Source of the DNA: an uncultured Collinsella sp. | Lineage (GTDB): Bacteria > Actinomycetota > Coriobacteriia > Coriobacteriales > Coriobacteriaceae | DNA length: 34,344 bases | Assembly (NCBI GenBank): GCA_938023085.1 | Contig: CALHDP010000161.1 | Location: 1 to 34,344 of the forward strand | Reading direction: 5' to 3' | In this document: positions 15,913 to 23,050 of the stretch, piece by piece | How the letters are laid out: every line of letters starts with the position of its first letter | Position numbering within the stretch: position 1 is the stretch's first letter | The notes under the pieces: generated by a model | What the model was told of the DNA's origin: nothing | The model's input: only the letters and a program-made list of their open reading frames with translations | The model's database searches: none | Program-made: the position numbers and the translations under genes

Positions 15913-16026
15913 TTAACCCTGACGCTGCTTATGACGGGGGTTCTCGCAAATGACGAGGACCTTGCCATGGCGCCTAATGATTTTGCACTTATCGCACATC
16001 TTCTTGACCGAAGGACGTACCTTCAT
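15913..16026 (-). CDS. rpmJ: 50S ribosomal protein L36
   Basis: A 37-residue zinc-ribbon protein of the large subunit. Translation of the minus strand gives MKVRPSVKKMCDKCKIIRRH followed by a short basic tail. The zinc ligands Cys11, Cys14, Cys27 and His32 are all present, so it is the zinc-binding (C+) form. The ATG at 16026 has GAAAGGAAG upstream. It lies 14 bases before rpsM and 147 bases after infA, across a folded gap. Confidence 0.97.
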   Translation of the reverse strand: MKVRPSVKKMCDKCKIIRRHGKVLVICENPRHKQRQG

Positions 16027-16075
16027 CGTTCTTCCTTTCGGTAGCGCTCAAACTACTTCCCTACTATCTACTCGC

Positions 16076-16163
16076 CCAGCCGCAGGCGTTTAAAACTATG
16101 GCTGGTCTTCACACGCAAACCGACCGTAGGTTGAGCTAAGCCTGCAGTCGGAAAAGAGCGTGT
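16076..16163 (-). promoter_or_regulatory. Folded intercistronic leader between infA and rpmJ
   Basis: The 147-base gap holds two hairpin candidates. One is ACACGC...CCGAC (16111-16124) pairing with GTCGG...GCGTGT (16147-16163). The other is CCAGCC (16076-16081) pairing with GGCTGG (16100-16105). No T-run follows. It lies just before the rpmJ-rpsM-rpsK-rpsD-rpoA-rplQ group, the same place where other bacteria carry an S4-binding alpha-operon leader; a regulatory role is inferred from position only. Confidence 0.4.
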
Positions 16164-16173
16164 ATGCGTGTCG

Positions 16174-16398
16174 CTATTTATAGCGATAGGTGATGCGACC
16201 GCGGGTCAGGTCGTACGGGGAAAGCTCCACGACAACCCTGTCACCGGGGAGAATGCGGATGTAATTCATTCGGATCTTGCCAGAAATGTTGCACAGAACC
16301 GAATGACCGTTCTCGAGCTCGACCTTAAACATGGCGTTGGGCAGCGGCTCCTTTACCGTACCCTCGAGCTCAATTGCGTCTTCCTTCTTCACAAGCAA
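16174..16398 (-). CDS. infA: Translation initiation factor IF-1
   Basis: Small S1/OB-fold factor that binds the 30S A-site during initiation. The sequence KKEDAIELEGTVKEPLPN and the central FKVELENGHSVLCNISGKIR, then YIRILPGDRVVVELSPYDL, are diagnostic. With the TTG start at 16398 the protein is 74 residues; a GTG at 16392 would give the usual 72, and neither has a strong ribosome-binding site, so the start is uncertain by two codons. It has its own well-formed promoter (16432-16460) downstream of map and therefore leads the second half of the cluster. Confidence 0.96.
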   Translation of the reverse strand: MLVKKEDAIELEGTVKEPLPNAMFKVELENGHSVLCNISGKIRMNYIRILPGDRVVVELSPYDLTRGRITYRYK

Positions 16399-16431
16399 TC
16401 ATCTTTCTCTAGAAAACGACAGCGATTGAGT

Positions 16432-16460
16432 ATTCTACAATACGCATGCACGTATCGTAA
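16432..16460 (-). promoter_or_regulatory. Promoter for infA-rpmJ-rpsM-rpsK-rpsD-rpoA-rplQ
   Basis: On the minus strand TTACGA (16460-16455), exactly 17 bases, then TAGAAT (16437-16432, 5 of 6 consensus). Predicted start near 16425 gives a leader of about 30 bases. It lies in the 98-base gap between map and infA. Confidence 0.65.
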
Positions 16461-16496
16461 TATCTTCGTAATGGCTCCACAACTACGTGGAACTTG

Positions 16497-17285
16497 TTAC
16501 ATTTCTCCGCCCTGCAAGGGACACCAAGCACCTTGGGCATCGGTGGTAAGAATCACCGGACCGTCATTGGTAATGGCGACGGTGTTCTCATAATGCGCGG
16601 CGGGCAGGTGGTCGTTGGTCGTAACGATCCAACCATCGGAGCCCGTGCTCACATGGTTGGAACCCATCGTAACCATCGGCTCGATGGCGATGACCATGCC
16701 GGCCTGGAGACGAACGCCCCTCCCCTTCTTTCCATAGTTAGGAACGTTGGGGTCCTCGTGCATCACGCGGCCAATGCCATGGCCCACATAATCACGAAGC
16801 ACGCCGTAACCGTGAGACTCGGCGAGGGACTGAACGGCATAACCGACGTCCCCGATATGGTTACCGGGAACAGCCTGCTCAATGGCAGCCTTAAGGCAAT
16901 CGCGCGTGACCTCGCACAAAGCCTTGGCTTCGGGCGTGGGGGTGCCGACGAAAAACGTCCAAGCGTTATCGCCGACCCAACCGTCAACGACAGCTCCCGT
17001 ATCAATGGAGATGATATCGCCATCGCGCAGGATCATGTCGGGGTTGGGAATACCGTGAACCACGGCATCGTTGATCGATGCGCAGATGGTTCCCGGGAAC
17101 CCGCCGTAGCCCTTAAAGGCCGGGGTGCCGCCATGCATGCGGATAATCTGCTCCGCGAGCTGATCGAGCTCAAAAGTCGAAACGCCGGGGCGCACCATGG
17201 CTCCAACGTGGCGGAGCGCCATCTTAGATAGCGCTCCTGCCTTCTTCATCTGCTCGATTTGCGTTGCAGACTTAATCTTGATCAT
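16497..17285 (-). CDS. map: Methionine aminopeptidase, type I
   Basis: Removes the initiator methionine from new proteins at the ribosome. The 262-residue protein has all five metal ligands of the pita-bread fold: Asp95, Asp106, His169, Glu202 and Glu233, plus the conserved substrate-pocket His77. It belongs to type Ia (no insertion) with no N-terminal SH3-binding or zinc extension. The ATG overlaps the adk stop codon by four bases (ATGA), so the two are translationally coupled. It ends the rplE-map half of the cluster, before the infA promoter. Confidence 0.97.
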   Translation of the reverse strand: MIKIKSATQIEQMKKAGALSKMALRHVGAMVRPGVSTFELDQLAEQIIRMHGGTPAFKGYGGFPGTICASINDAVVHGIPNPDMILRDGDIISIDTGAVVDGWVGDNAWTFFVGTPTPEAKALCEVTRDCLKAAIEQAVPGNHIGDVGYAVQSLAESHGYGVLRDYVGHGIGRVMHEDPNVPNYGKKGRGVRLQAGMVIAIEPMVTMGSNHVSTGSDGWIVTTNDHLPAAHYENTVAITNDGPVILTTDAQGAWCPLQGGEM

Positions 17286-17908
17286 AGACCGAGAGCCTCT
17301 TTGACATCCCCGTACACGGTCTCACGAGCCTGGTCACCGTTGACCGACTTGAGCAGACCCTGGCCACGATAGTAGTCGACGAGCGGGCTCGTGGACTTCT
17401 CGTAGACGTCGAGACGGTTCTTGATGGTCTCGGGCTTGTCGTCATCGCGCTGATACATCTCGCCTGCGCACTTGGGGCAAGTAGCATCGGCAGCGGTGCC
17501 GGTGTAACCGCAGGCGCGGCAGGTGCGACGCGAAGACAGCCGATCGATAATGACCTCGGGGGCCACATCGACCAGAAGGGCACAGTCGATCTCGCGACCC
17601 ATGGCGGAGAGCTCGGAATCGAGCGTCACGGCCTGGGCGGTGTTGCGCGGGAAGCCGTCGAGGATGAAGCCCTGCTGGGCGTCATCGGCGGCAAGGCGCT
17701 CCTTGACAAGGTCGATCACGAGCTGGTCGGGAACGAGCTCGCCAGCGTCCATGTACTTCTTAGCCTGAATACCAAGCTCGGTGCCGCCCTTGACGGCAGC
17801 ACGCAGCAGGTCGCCCGTGGAAATGTGAGCGACGCCAAACTCGGCGACGAGCTCCTGTGCGACGGTGCCCTTGCCGGCACCCGGAGCTCCGAGCAATACG
17901 AGGTTCAT
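17282..17908 (-). CDS. adk: Adenylate kinase
   Basis: Interconverts ATP and AMP with two ADP in the cytoplasm. The 208-residue protein has the P-loop GAPGAGKGT at residues 7-15, the AMP-binding segment HISTGDLLRAAV, and GFPRNTAQA near 85-93. The LID is of the long type with a four-cysteine zinc site (Cys130, Cys133, Cys144, Cys147), typical of Gram-positive enzymes. ATG 17908 is preferred over the upstream TTG because GGAGG lies 7 bases before it. It sits 18 bases after secY and overlaps map. Confidence 0.97.
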   Translation of the reverse strand: MNLVLLGAPGAGKGTVAQELVAEFGVAHISTGDLLRAAVKGGTELGIQAKKYMDAGELVPDQLVIDLVKERLAADDAQQGFILDGFPRNTAQAVTLDSELSAMGREIDCALLVDVAPEVIIDRLSSRRTCRACGYTGTAADATCPKCAGEMYQRDDDKPETIKNRLDVYEKSTSPLVDYYRGQGLLKSVNGDQARETVYGDVKEALGL

Positions 17909-17926
17909 GAGCAATCCTCCTCTAGC

Positions 17927-19213
17927 CTATTTAAAGAATCCATCGTAATCATACATCTTGATCTGGCCTTCGAGCTTATCGACTGTGTCGAGCACGACGC
18001 CGACCATGATGAGGATGGACGTGCCGCCAAATGCCTGGATCAGATGGTTACCCGTGAAGGAGAAGATGATCGAAGGCACGATGGCGATGAGCGCCAAAAA
18101 GACAGCGCTGGGAAGCGTAATCTTGTTGAGCGCGTTCTTGATGTAGGCCGCGGTAGCCCTACCCGGACGCACGCCCGGAATAAAGCCGCCCTGCTTCTTA
18201 AGGTTGTCGGCCGTGTCATCGGGGTTGAACACCATGGAGGTGTAGAAGTACGCGAAGAACACGATGAGGACAACGTTAAGCACCCAATTGAGCCAACCGG
18301 TCGAAAGCGCGGAGGCAACTGCCTGAATCCAGCCGATGCCGGGGAAGAACACGGCAATCTGAGCCGGGAAGTACAGCAGCGCCGAAGCGAAGATGATCGG
18401 CACGACGCCCGCGGTGTTGACCTTGATGGGCAGGTAGGTGGTCTGGCCACCCATCATGCGACGGCCCACGACGCGCTTGGCGTAGGAGACCGGAATGCGG
18501 CGCTGGCCGCGCTCAAGGAAAACGATCAGCGGGATGACCAGCAGGATGATGGCGCAGATGATCACCATGGTGATGATGCCACCGGCATTGCCCTCGGTGC
18601 TGGAGAAGATTGCCTGCGGCAGACCGGCCATGATGTTCGCGAAGATGATCAGCGACATGCCATTACCGATACCGCGCTGGGTGATGAGCTCACCAATCCA
18701 CATGATCAGCATGGCGCCCGCGGTGAGCGTACCGACGATCATGAGGTCGAAGATGACCTCGGGAGCGCCGGCGCCATTAAAGGTGATGCCGAAGCTCTTA
18801 AAGAGGAAGAGGTAACCCACGGAGTTGAGGATTGCCAGAGCCAGGGTGAGGTAACGCGAATACTGCGTAATCTTGGTCTGACCGACCTCGCCCTCGCGGG
18901 CAAGCTCATGCAGGGAAGGCACGACGGCCTGGAGCATCTGGAGGATGATCGAGCTGGTGATGTAAGGCATGATGCCCAGCGAAAACACCGACACATAGCT
19001 CAACGCGCCGCCAGAGAAAAGATTCAGGAGGGCCATAGCACCTGCGGCGACCGAATTGTTATCGGTCGAGAAAAGGCCCAGCATCCCCTGGAAGGGAATG
19101 CCGGGCACAGGAACGTGCGCACCAATGCGGTACACGACGAGCATAGCTATGGTAAAAAGAATCTTTTCGCGCAATTCTTTGATGCGGAAAGCATTCTTAA
19201 GACCATTTAGCAC
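17927..19213 (-). CDS. secY: Protein translocase subunit SecY
   Basis: Channel-forming subunit of the Sec translocon in the cytoplasmic membrane. The 428-residue protein has ten predicted membrane segments. The plug-region PVPGIPFQGMLGLF lies near residues 35-50, and the GIGNGMSLIIFANI and cytoplasmic ERGQRRIPVSYAKR loops are characteristic. Length is typical. The GTG start overlaps the last seven bases of rplO (its stop codon included), indicating coupling. It is followed by adk and map, the common Gram-positive order. Confidence 0.98.
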   Translation of the reverse strand: MLNGLKNAFRIKELREKILFTIAMLVVYRIGAHVPVPGIPFQGMLGLFSTDNNSVAAGAMALLNLFSGGALSYVSVFSLGIMPYITSSIILQMLQAVVPSLHELAREGEVGQTKITQYSRYLTLALAILNSVGYLFLFKSFGITFNGAGAPEVIFDLMIVGTLTAGAMLIMWIGELITQRGIGNGMSLIIFANIMAGLPQAIFSSTEGNAGGIITMVIICAIILLVIPLIVFLERGQRRIPVSYAKRVVGRRMMGGQTTYLPIKVNTAGVVPIIFASALLYFPAQIAVFFPGIGWIQAVASALSTGWLNWVLNVVLIVFFAYFYTSMVFNPDDTADNLKKQGGFIPGVRPGRATAAYIKNALNKITLPSAVFLALIAIVPSIIFSFTGNHLIQAFGGTSILIMVGVVLDTVDKLEGQIKMYDYDGFFK

Positions 19214-19656
19214 GGCAGCTCGACCTTTCCGCCGGCGGCCTCGATCTTGGCCTGCGCAGAAGCGCTGACCTTGTCGACCTTGACCGTGAACTTCTTGGTG
19301 AGCTCACCATTGCCGAGCACCTTGACGGGCTCGAACTCGCTCTTGGTGATGCGAGCGGCCTTAAGAGCGGCACCGTCAATCACAGCGCCGTCCTCGAACT
19401 TGCGCTCGAGACGCTCAACGTTAACAGCGGTGTACTCGATACGACGGGGGTTGCGGAAGCCCGGAAGCTTGGGCAGGCGCATAGCCAGCGGAGTCTGGCC
19501 ACCCTCGAAGCCGGCACCCTTGGTGCCGCCAGAGCGGGAACCCTGGCCCTTCTGACCGCGGCCAGAAGTGGTGCCGTGACCCGAAGAATTGCCACGGCCG
19601 ACGCGCTTGCGGTTCTTAGTGGAACCGGGCGCGGGAGTAAGATCGTGAAGCTGCAT
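19207..19656 (-). CDS. rplO: 50S ribosomal protein L15
   Basis: Large-subunit assembly protein. The 149-residue sequence starts MQLHDLTPAPGSTKNRKRVG and continues with the Gly/Ser/Lys-rich extended arm (GRGNSSGHGTTSGRGQKGQG), then the KLPGFRNPRRIEY block and the C-terminal globular domain. Length is typical. It lies 3 bases after rpmD and overlaps secY, so the three are tightly coupled. Confidence 0.98.
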   Translation of the reverse strand: MQLHDLTPAPGSTKNRKRVGRGNSSGHGTTSGRGQKGQGSRSGGTKGAGFEGGQTPLAMRLPKLPGFRNPRRIEYTAVNVERLERKFEDGAVIDGAALKAARITKSEFEPVKVLGNGELTKKFTVKVDKVSASAQAKIEAAGGKVELPC

Positions 19657-19659
19657 TTG

Positions 19660-19842
19660 CTACTCCTCTACAATCTCGACAAGGTGCTTGACCTTGAAGA
19701 TCATGCCGCGGACGGACTCGTTGTCAGCAATCTCGCGAACCTCGCGGATCCTGTGGAGACCGAGGGCACGGACAGTACGGACCTGGTCCTGCTTGCAACC
19801 GTTGGTGCTGCGGACCTGCTTGATCTTGATGGTGTCAGCCAT
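19660..19842 (-). CDS. rpmD: 50S ribosomal protein L30
   Basis: A 60-residue large-subunit protein. Motifs typical of bacterial L30 are the IKIKQVRSTNGCKQDQ opening, the VRALGLHRIREVREI helix and the RGMIFKVKHLVEI end. It starts 2 bases after rpsE and ends 3 bases before rplO. This compact spacing supports co-translation. Confidence 0.97.
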   Translation of the reverse strand: MADTIKIKQVRSTNGCKQDQVRTVRALGLHRIREVREIADNESVRGMIFKVKHLVEIVEE

Positions 19843-19844
19843 GC

Positions 19845-20369
19845 TTAGTTCTCCTTACCGACGAACATCTCGGAGACCGTCAGGCCACGGCGAGCCGCGA
19901 CGTCCTCAGGGCTGGAGAGCTCCTTGAGGCCCTCGACGGCAGCCTTGATGATGTTGAGGCCGTTGTCGGTACCGAGGGACTTGGACAGGACGTTCTTGAT
20001 GCCAGCAAGCTCGAAGAGGGGACGCACAGCGCCGCCGGCGATAACGCCGGTACCCTCGACAGCGGGCTTGATGATGATGCGGCCGGCACCAAAGTGACCG
20101 AGAACCTCGTGCGGAATGGTGCCCTGATCGGTCACCGGCACGTGGAACATGTTCTTCTTGGCATCGAGAGACGCCTTGGAGATGGCCATGGGCACCTCAG
20201 CGGACTTGCCCATGCCAACGCCGACGTTGCCCTTGCCGTCGCCAACGACGACGAGAGCGACGAGGCTCATGCGACGACCACCCTTGACGGTCTTCGACAC
20301 GCGGTTGATGTAAACGACGCGCTCCTCGAACTCGGAGGCCTCGCGCTGCTGCTTCTGATTACGAGCCAT
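19845..20369 (-). CDS. rpsE: 30S ribosomal protein S5
   Basis: Small-subunit protein at the mRNA entry side, important for accuracy and for unwinding mRNA. The 174-residue sequence has the N-terminal double-stranded RNA-binding-like domain, with EFEERVVYINRVSKTVKGGR near residues 13-32 and VGDGKGNVGVGMGKSAEVP at 42-60. The C-terminal domain has GVIAGGAVRPLFELAGI. GGAGG precedes the ATG. It lies 14 bases after rplR. Confidence 0.98.
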   Translation of the reverse strand: MARNQKQQREASEFEERVVYINRVSKTVKGGRRMSLVALVVVGDGKGNVGVGMGKSAEVPMAISKASLDAKKNMFHVPVTDQGTIPHEVLGHFGAGRIIIKPAVEGTGVIAGGAVRPLFELAGIKNVLSKSLGTDNGLNIIKAAVEGLKELSSPEDVAARRGLTVSEMFVGKEN

Positions 20370-20383
20370 GTGCTACATACCTC

Positions 20384-20752
20384 CTAGAACTCGAGACCGG
20401 CGGCACGAGCACCGTCGGCGAGGGCCTTGACGCGGCCATGGTAGATACGGCCACCGCGATCGAAGGCGACCTTGGTGATGCCGGCCTCGATGGCGCGCTT
20501 GCCAACGAGCTGACCGACCTTCTCCGCAGCCTCCTTGTTCGAGGTGTGGGTGCCCTTGAACTCGGCCTCGAGGGTCGAGGCAGAGACGAGCGTCAGGCTG
20601 GAGCCCTTGCTGTCGTCGATGATCTGGGCATAGATGTTGGCGTTAGTACGGGTCACGCGAAGACGCGGACGCTCGGAGGTACCCGAGACCTTGCCGCGAA
20701 CACGACGCTGACGACGCTTGAGGCCTTCCAGCTTCGCCTTATGCTTGTTCAT
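20384..20752 (-). CDS. rplR: 50S ribosomal protein L18
   Basis: Binds 5S rRNA in the central protuberance. The 122-residue protein has a basic N-terminus (KHKAKLEGLKRRQRRVRGKV), the RPRLRVTRTNANIYAQIIDD strand block, and the C-terminal DRGGRIYHGRVKALADGARAAGLEF signature. Length is typical. A 75-base gap with a hairpin separates it from rplF upstream. Confidence 0.98.
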   Translation of the reverse strand: MNKHKAKLEGLKRRQRRVRGKVSGTSERPRLRVTRTNANIYAQIIDDSKGSSLTLVSASTLEAEFKGTHTSNKEAAEKVGQLVGKRAIEAGITKVAFDRGGRIYHGRVKALADGARAAGLEF

Positions 20753-20780
20753 ACGTAAACTCCTAAAAAGGTTGATCTTG

Positions 20781-20802
20781 CCAGCACCTGACGGGGTGCT
20801 GG
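20781..20802 (-). promoter_or_regulatory. Intercistronic hairpin between rplF and rplR
   Basis: CCAGCACC (20781-20788) pairs perfectly with GGTGCTGG (20795-20802) around a six-base loop. No T-run directly follows the stem on the minus strand, so it is more likely a processing or stability element than a full terminator. Confidence 0.5.
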
Positions 20803-20827
20803 TCTTATGCGAGTGAGTCGGTTACGA

Positions 20828-21364
20828 CTACTTGGCGGCCTTACCCAGCTTGCGGCGAATGTGCTCGCCAACGTAGTGGATACCCTTGCCCTTGTAAGGC
20901 TCGGGAGGACGATGGCCGCGGATCTCAGCGGCGATCTGACCGACCTGCTGCTTGTTGATACCCTTGACGTTCACGTGGGTGTTGTCGGGAACCTCGAAGG
21001 TGATGCCCTCGGGAGCCTCGACGATCACGGGGTGCGAGAAGCCCAGGGAGAACTCGAGGTTCTTGCCCTTCTGCTGCACGCGGTAACCAACGCCGGCGAG
21101 CTCGAGCTTCTTCTCGAAGCCCTCGGAAACGCCAACAACCATGTTGTGGATGAGGGCACGGGTGAGGCCGTGGCGGGCACGGGTCTCACGCTCGTCGTCG
21201 GGACGGGAAACGGTGAGGACGTTGTCCTCGACGTTGATAGCGAGCTTCTCAAAAACATCGAGCTCGAGCTGGCCCTTGGGGCCCTTGACGACAACGTTGT
21301 TGCCGTTGACTGCCACTTCGACTCCGGCGGGAATCTGGACAGGCTTATTACCGATACGAGACAC
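20828..21364 (-). CDS. rplF: 50S ribosomal protein L6
   Basis: Large-subunit protein near the factor-binding site. The 178-residue protein opens MSRIGNKPVQIPAGVEV and has two L6 repeats, with GPKGQLELDVFEK and the second-domain GINKQQVGQIAAEIRGHRPP followed by EPYKGKGIHYVGEHIRRK. The start codon is GTG with AAAGGAG upstream. It lies 33 bases after rpsH. Confidence 0.98.
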   Translation of the reverse strand: MSRIGNKPVQIPAGVEVAVNGNNVVVKGPKGQLELDVFEKLAINVEDNVLTVSRPDDERETRARHGLTRALIHNMVVGVSEGFEKKLELAGVGYRVQQKGKNLEFSLGFSHPVIVEAPEGITFEVPDNTHVNVKGINKQQVGQIAAEIRGHRPPEPYKGKGIHYVGEHIRRKLGKAAK

Positions 21365-21397
21365 GGTGATCTCCTTTCCTTCTACCTACCGAGCGAA

Positions 21398-21796
21398 TTA
21401 CCAGACGTAAGCGATGATCTCGCCGCCGACGTTGTGCTTGCGAGCATCGCGGTCGGTCATGACGCCATGGCTGGTGGAAATAATGGCGGTACCAAGGCCA
21501 CCGCGGACGCGGGGCATGTCGGCAACGCCGGTGTACTTACGCAGGCCCGGCTTGGAAATGCGGCGGATGCCGTTGATGACCTTAGCCTTCTTGGGACCAT
21601 ACTTAAGCGTGATGTGCAGAGTCTTCTGGGGAACGGTGTCCTCGACATCGTAGCCCTCGATGTAGCCCTCCTCGTGCAGAACACGAGCGATCTCGACGAG
21701 CTTCTTGCTGCTCGGCATGGAGACCGTGGCCTTGTTCACAGAGTTAGCGTTACGGATGCGCGTAAGCATATCTGCGATCGGGTCTGTAAGGTTCAT
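21398..21796 (-). CDS. rpsH: 30S ribosomal protein S8
   Basis: Central-domain 16S rRNA-binding protein, and in E. coli the translational repressor of this operon. The 132-residue protein begins MNLTDPIADMLTRIRNAN and ends with the GVADMPRVRGGLGTAIISTSHGVM and GGEIIAYVW signatures. A 119-base gap separates it from rpsN upstream. Confidence 0.98.
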   Translation of the reverse strand: MNLTDPIADMLTRIRNANSVNKATVSMPSSKKLVEIARVLHEEGYIEGYDVEDTVPQKTLHITLKYGPKKAKVINGIRRISKPGLRKYTGVADMPRVRGGLGTAIISTSHGVMTDRDARKHNVGGEIIAYVW

Positions 21797-21915
21797 ACAG
21801 ATTCTCCTTCGTTCTTGATGAACACGTGCTCTTGGTTCTTCGCCGCCCTTAACGGCAAAGCCTTTTTAGCGCGTTTTCCCTGTTCCAAACTGATGCTTGA
21901 AACGCTGGTAGTGAC

Positions 21916-22101
21916 TTACCAGCTGGCCTTCTTAACGCCGGGAAGCTCGCCCTTGAGTGCAAGCTCGCGGAAGCAGACACGGCACAGGCCGAACTTGCGA
22001 TACACAGAGTGCGGACGGCCGCAGCGCTGGCAGCGCGTGTACTCACGAGTAGAGAACTTCTGCTTGCGATTGCACTTGACGATCATCGATGTCTTAGCCA
22101 C
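21916..22101 (-). CDS. rpsZ: 30S ribosomal protein S14, type Z
   Basis: The short, zinc-binding form of S14 (61 residues). The CxxC pairs Cys24-Cys27 and Cys40-Cys43 frame the CQRCGRPHSVYRKFGLCRVC region, and the C-terminal LPGVKKASW is the family end. The start is GTG with GAGGAGG upstream. Many actinobacteria carry a zinc-free paralogue elsewhere; none is in this window. It lies between rplE and rpsH, with hairpin-bearing gaps on both sides. Confidence 0.97.
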   Translation of the reverse strand: MAKTSMIVKCNRKQKFSTREYTRCQRCGRPHSVYRKFGLCRVCFRELALKGELPGVKKASW

Positions 22102-22135
22102 TTATATCCTCCTCACATAGAGTATTGTTCGCCCC

Positions 22136-22165
22136 AAGCGCCGCCCCCTTGTGGGAACGGCGCTT
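22136..22165 (-). promoter_or_regulatory. Intercistronic hairpin between rplE and rpsZ
   Basis: AAGCGCCG (22136-22143) pairs with CGGCGCTT (22158-22165), and CCC/GGG continue the stem around a four-base loop; the two remaining positions can form G-U pairs in the minus-strand RNA. That gives about 13 pairs. It sits in the 79-base gap between the two genes and has no T-run. Confidence 0.55.
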
Positions 22166-22180
22166 ATAGGGCAGGTGAAC

Positions 22181-22738
22181 CTATTTCTTGAACGGGAAAC
22201 CGAAGGCGTCCAGAAGGGCCTTGGCCTCCTCATCGGTGTTGGCGGTGGTCACGAAAGTGATGTCCATACCACGCTGGTGATCGACGGAGTCGAAGTCGAT
22301 CTCGGGGAAGATGAGCTGCTCGGTGACGCCCATGGAGAAGTTACCACGGCCGTCGAAGCTCTTGGCGGAGATGCCGCGGAAGTCGCGGATACGGGGGATC
22401 GCGACGGAGGTCAGACGATCGAAGAACTCCCACATACGGTCGCCACGCAGGGTAACCTTGCAGCCGATCGGCATACCGGCGCGCAGGCGGAAGGTAGCGA
22501 TGGACTTGCGGGCACGGGTGATCATCGGCTGCTGGCCGGTGATGGCGCGCAGGTCGCGCACGGCACCGTCGATGGCCTTGGAATCGGTAGCGGCCTCGCC
22601 GACACCCATGTTCACGACGATCTTCTCAAACTTGGGGATCATCATGACGTTCTCGTACTGGAACTTGTCCTGAAGCTGCTGCTTGACCTCGTTGTTGTAC
22701 TTGGTCTTCAGACGCGGCACATACTTCTCTTCTGCCAT
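22181..22738 (-). CDS. rplE: 50S ribosomal protein L5
   Basis: Binds 5S rRNA in the central protuberance. The 185-residue protein has the PRLKTKYNNEVKQQLQDKF opening, VVNMGVGEAATDSKAIDGAV near residues 45-64, and the C-terminal FPEIDFDSVDHQRGMDITFV signature. AAGGAG precedes the ATG. It is the first ribosomal gene here: rplX and rplN, its usual upstream partners, are absent and the next gene upstream is xdhC. A promoter and a folded leader of about 130 bases lie before it. Confidence 0.98.
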   Translation of the reverse strand: MAEEKYVPRLKTKYNNEVKQQLQDKFQYENVMMIPKFEKIVVNMGVGEAATDSKAIDGAVRDLRAITGQQPMITRARKSIATFRLRAGMPIGCKVTLRGDRMWEFFDRLTSVAIPRIRDFRGISAKSFDGRGNFSMGVTEQLIFPEIDFDSVDHQRGMDITFVTTANTDEEAKALLDAFGFPFKK

Positions 22739-22763
22739 TGTTCACTCCTTCTTGGGGTTTTAA

Positions 22764-22858
22764 GCACGGGGCGTGGCCACGATGGGTTGTCCTCGTGCCT
22801 CCTGGCTGCATCCGCGCCGCTCATGGCATTTCGCGGTTTGGACTCGACGCAGCAGGAG
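22764..22858 (-). promoter_or_regulatory. Folded leader of the rplE operon
   Basis: Two abutting hairpins nearly fill the predicted leader. CTCCTG-g-CTGC (22799-22809) pairs with GCAG-CAGGAG (22849-22858), one base bulged. GCACG (22764-22768) pairs with CGTGC (22794-22798) and contains the palindrome CGTGGCCACG (22772-22781). The rplE ribosome-binding site follows. It could be an autoregulatory r-protein leader; this is inference. Confidence 0.45.
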
Positions 22859-22875
22859 CCGACAAAACAATCGGT

Positions 22876-22904
22876 ACTATACGCGCATCGGGAGCGTATT
22901 TCCA
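22876..22904 (-). promoter_or_regulatory. Putative promoter of the rplE operon
   Basis: On the minus strand TGGAAA (22904-22899), 17 bases, TATAGT (22881-22876, 5 of 6 consensus). Predicted start near 22869, about 130 bases before rplE. Confidence 0.5.
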
Positions 22905-22965
22905 GAAAAACCTCGTCTGCCTGCACAACTCCACAACTCCCCCGCACAAATGGGTCCCAACAAGC

Positions 22966-23032
22966 AGTTGCGGTGAAATAGGGACTGTTGGGCGGCCTAA
23001 CAGGCTTAAACAATCCGTATTTCACCGCAACT
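22966..23032. repeat. Inverted-repeat element, copy 1
   Basis: AGTTGCGGTGAAATA (22966-22980) and its exact reverse complement (23018-23032) enclose a 37-base core that can continue the pairing imperfectly. The same arms and a related core recur at 25761-25827. It lies 18 bases downstream of the xdhC stop codon, upstream of the rplE promoter. The gene-free stretch 22739-23050 thus holds this element plus the rplE promoter and leader. Confidence 0.8.
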
Positions 23033-23050
23033 TAATTGGTGGGGATGCGA

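Noticed and set aside
17825..19210. 461-codon open frame on the plus strand opposite secY
   Set aside because: Shadow of secY; composition rich in Asp, His and Arg with no domain pattern.
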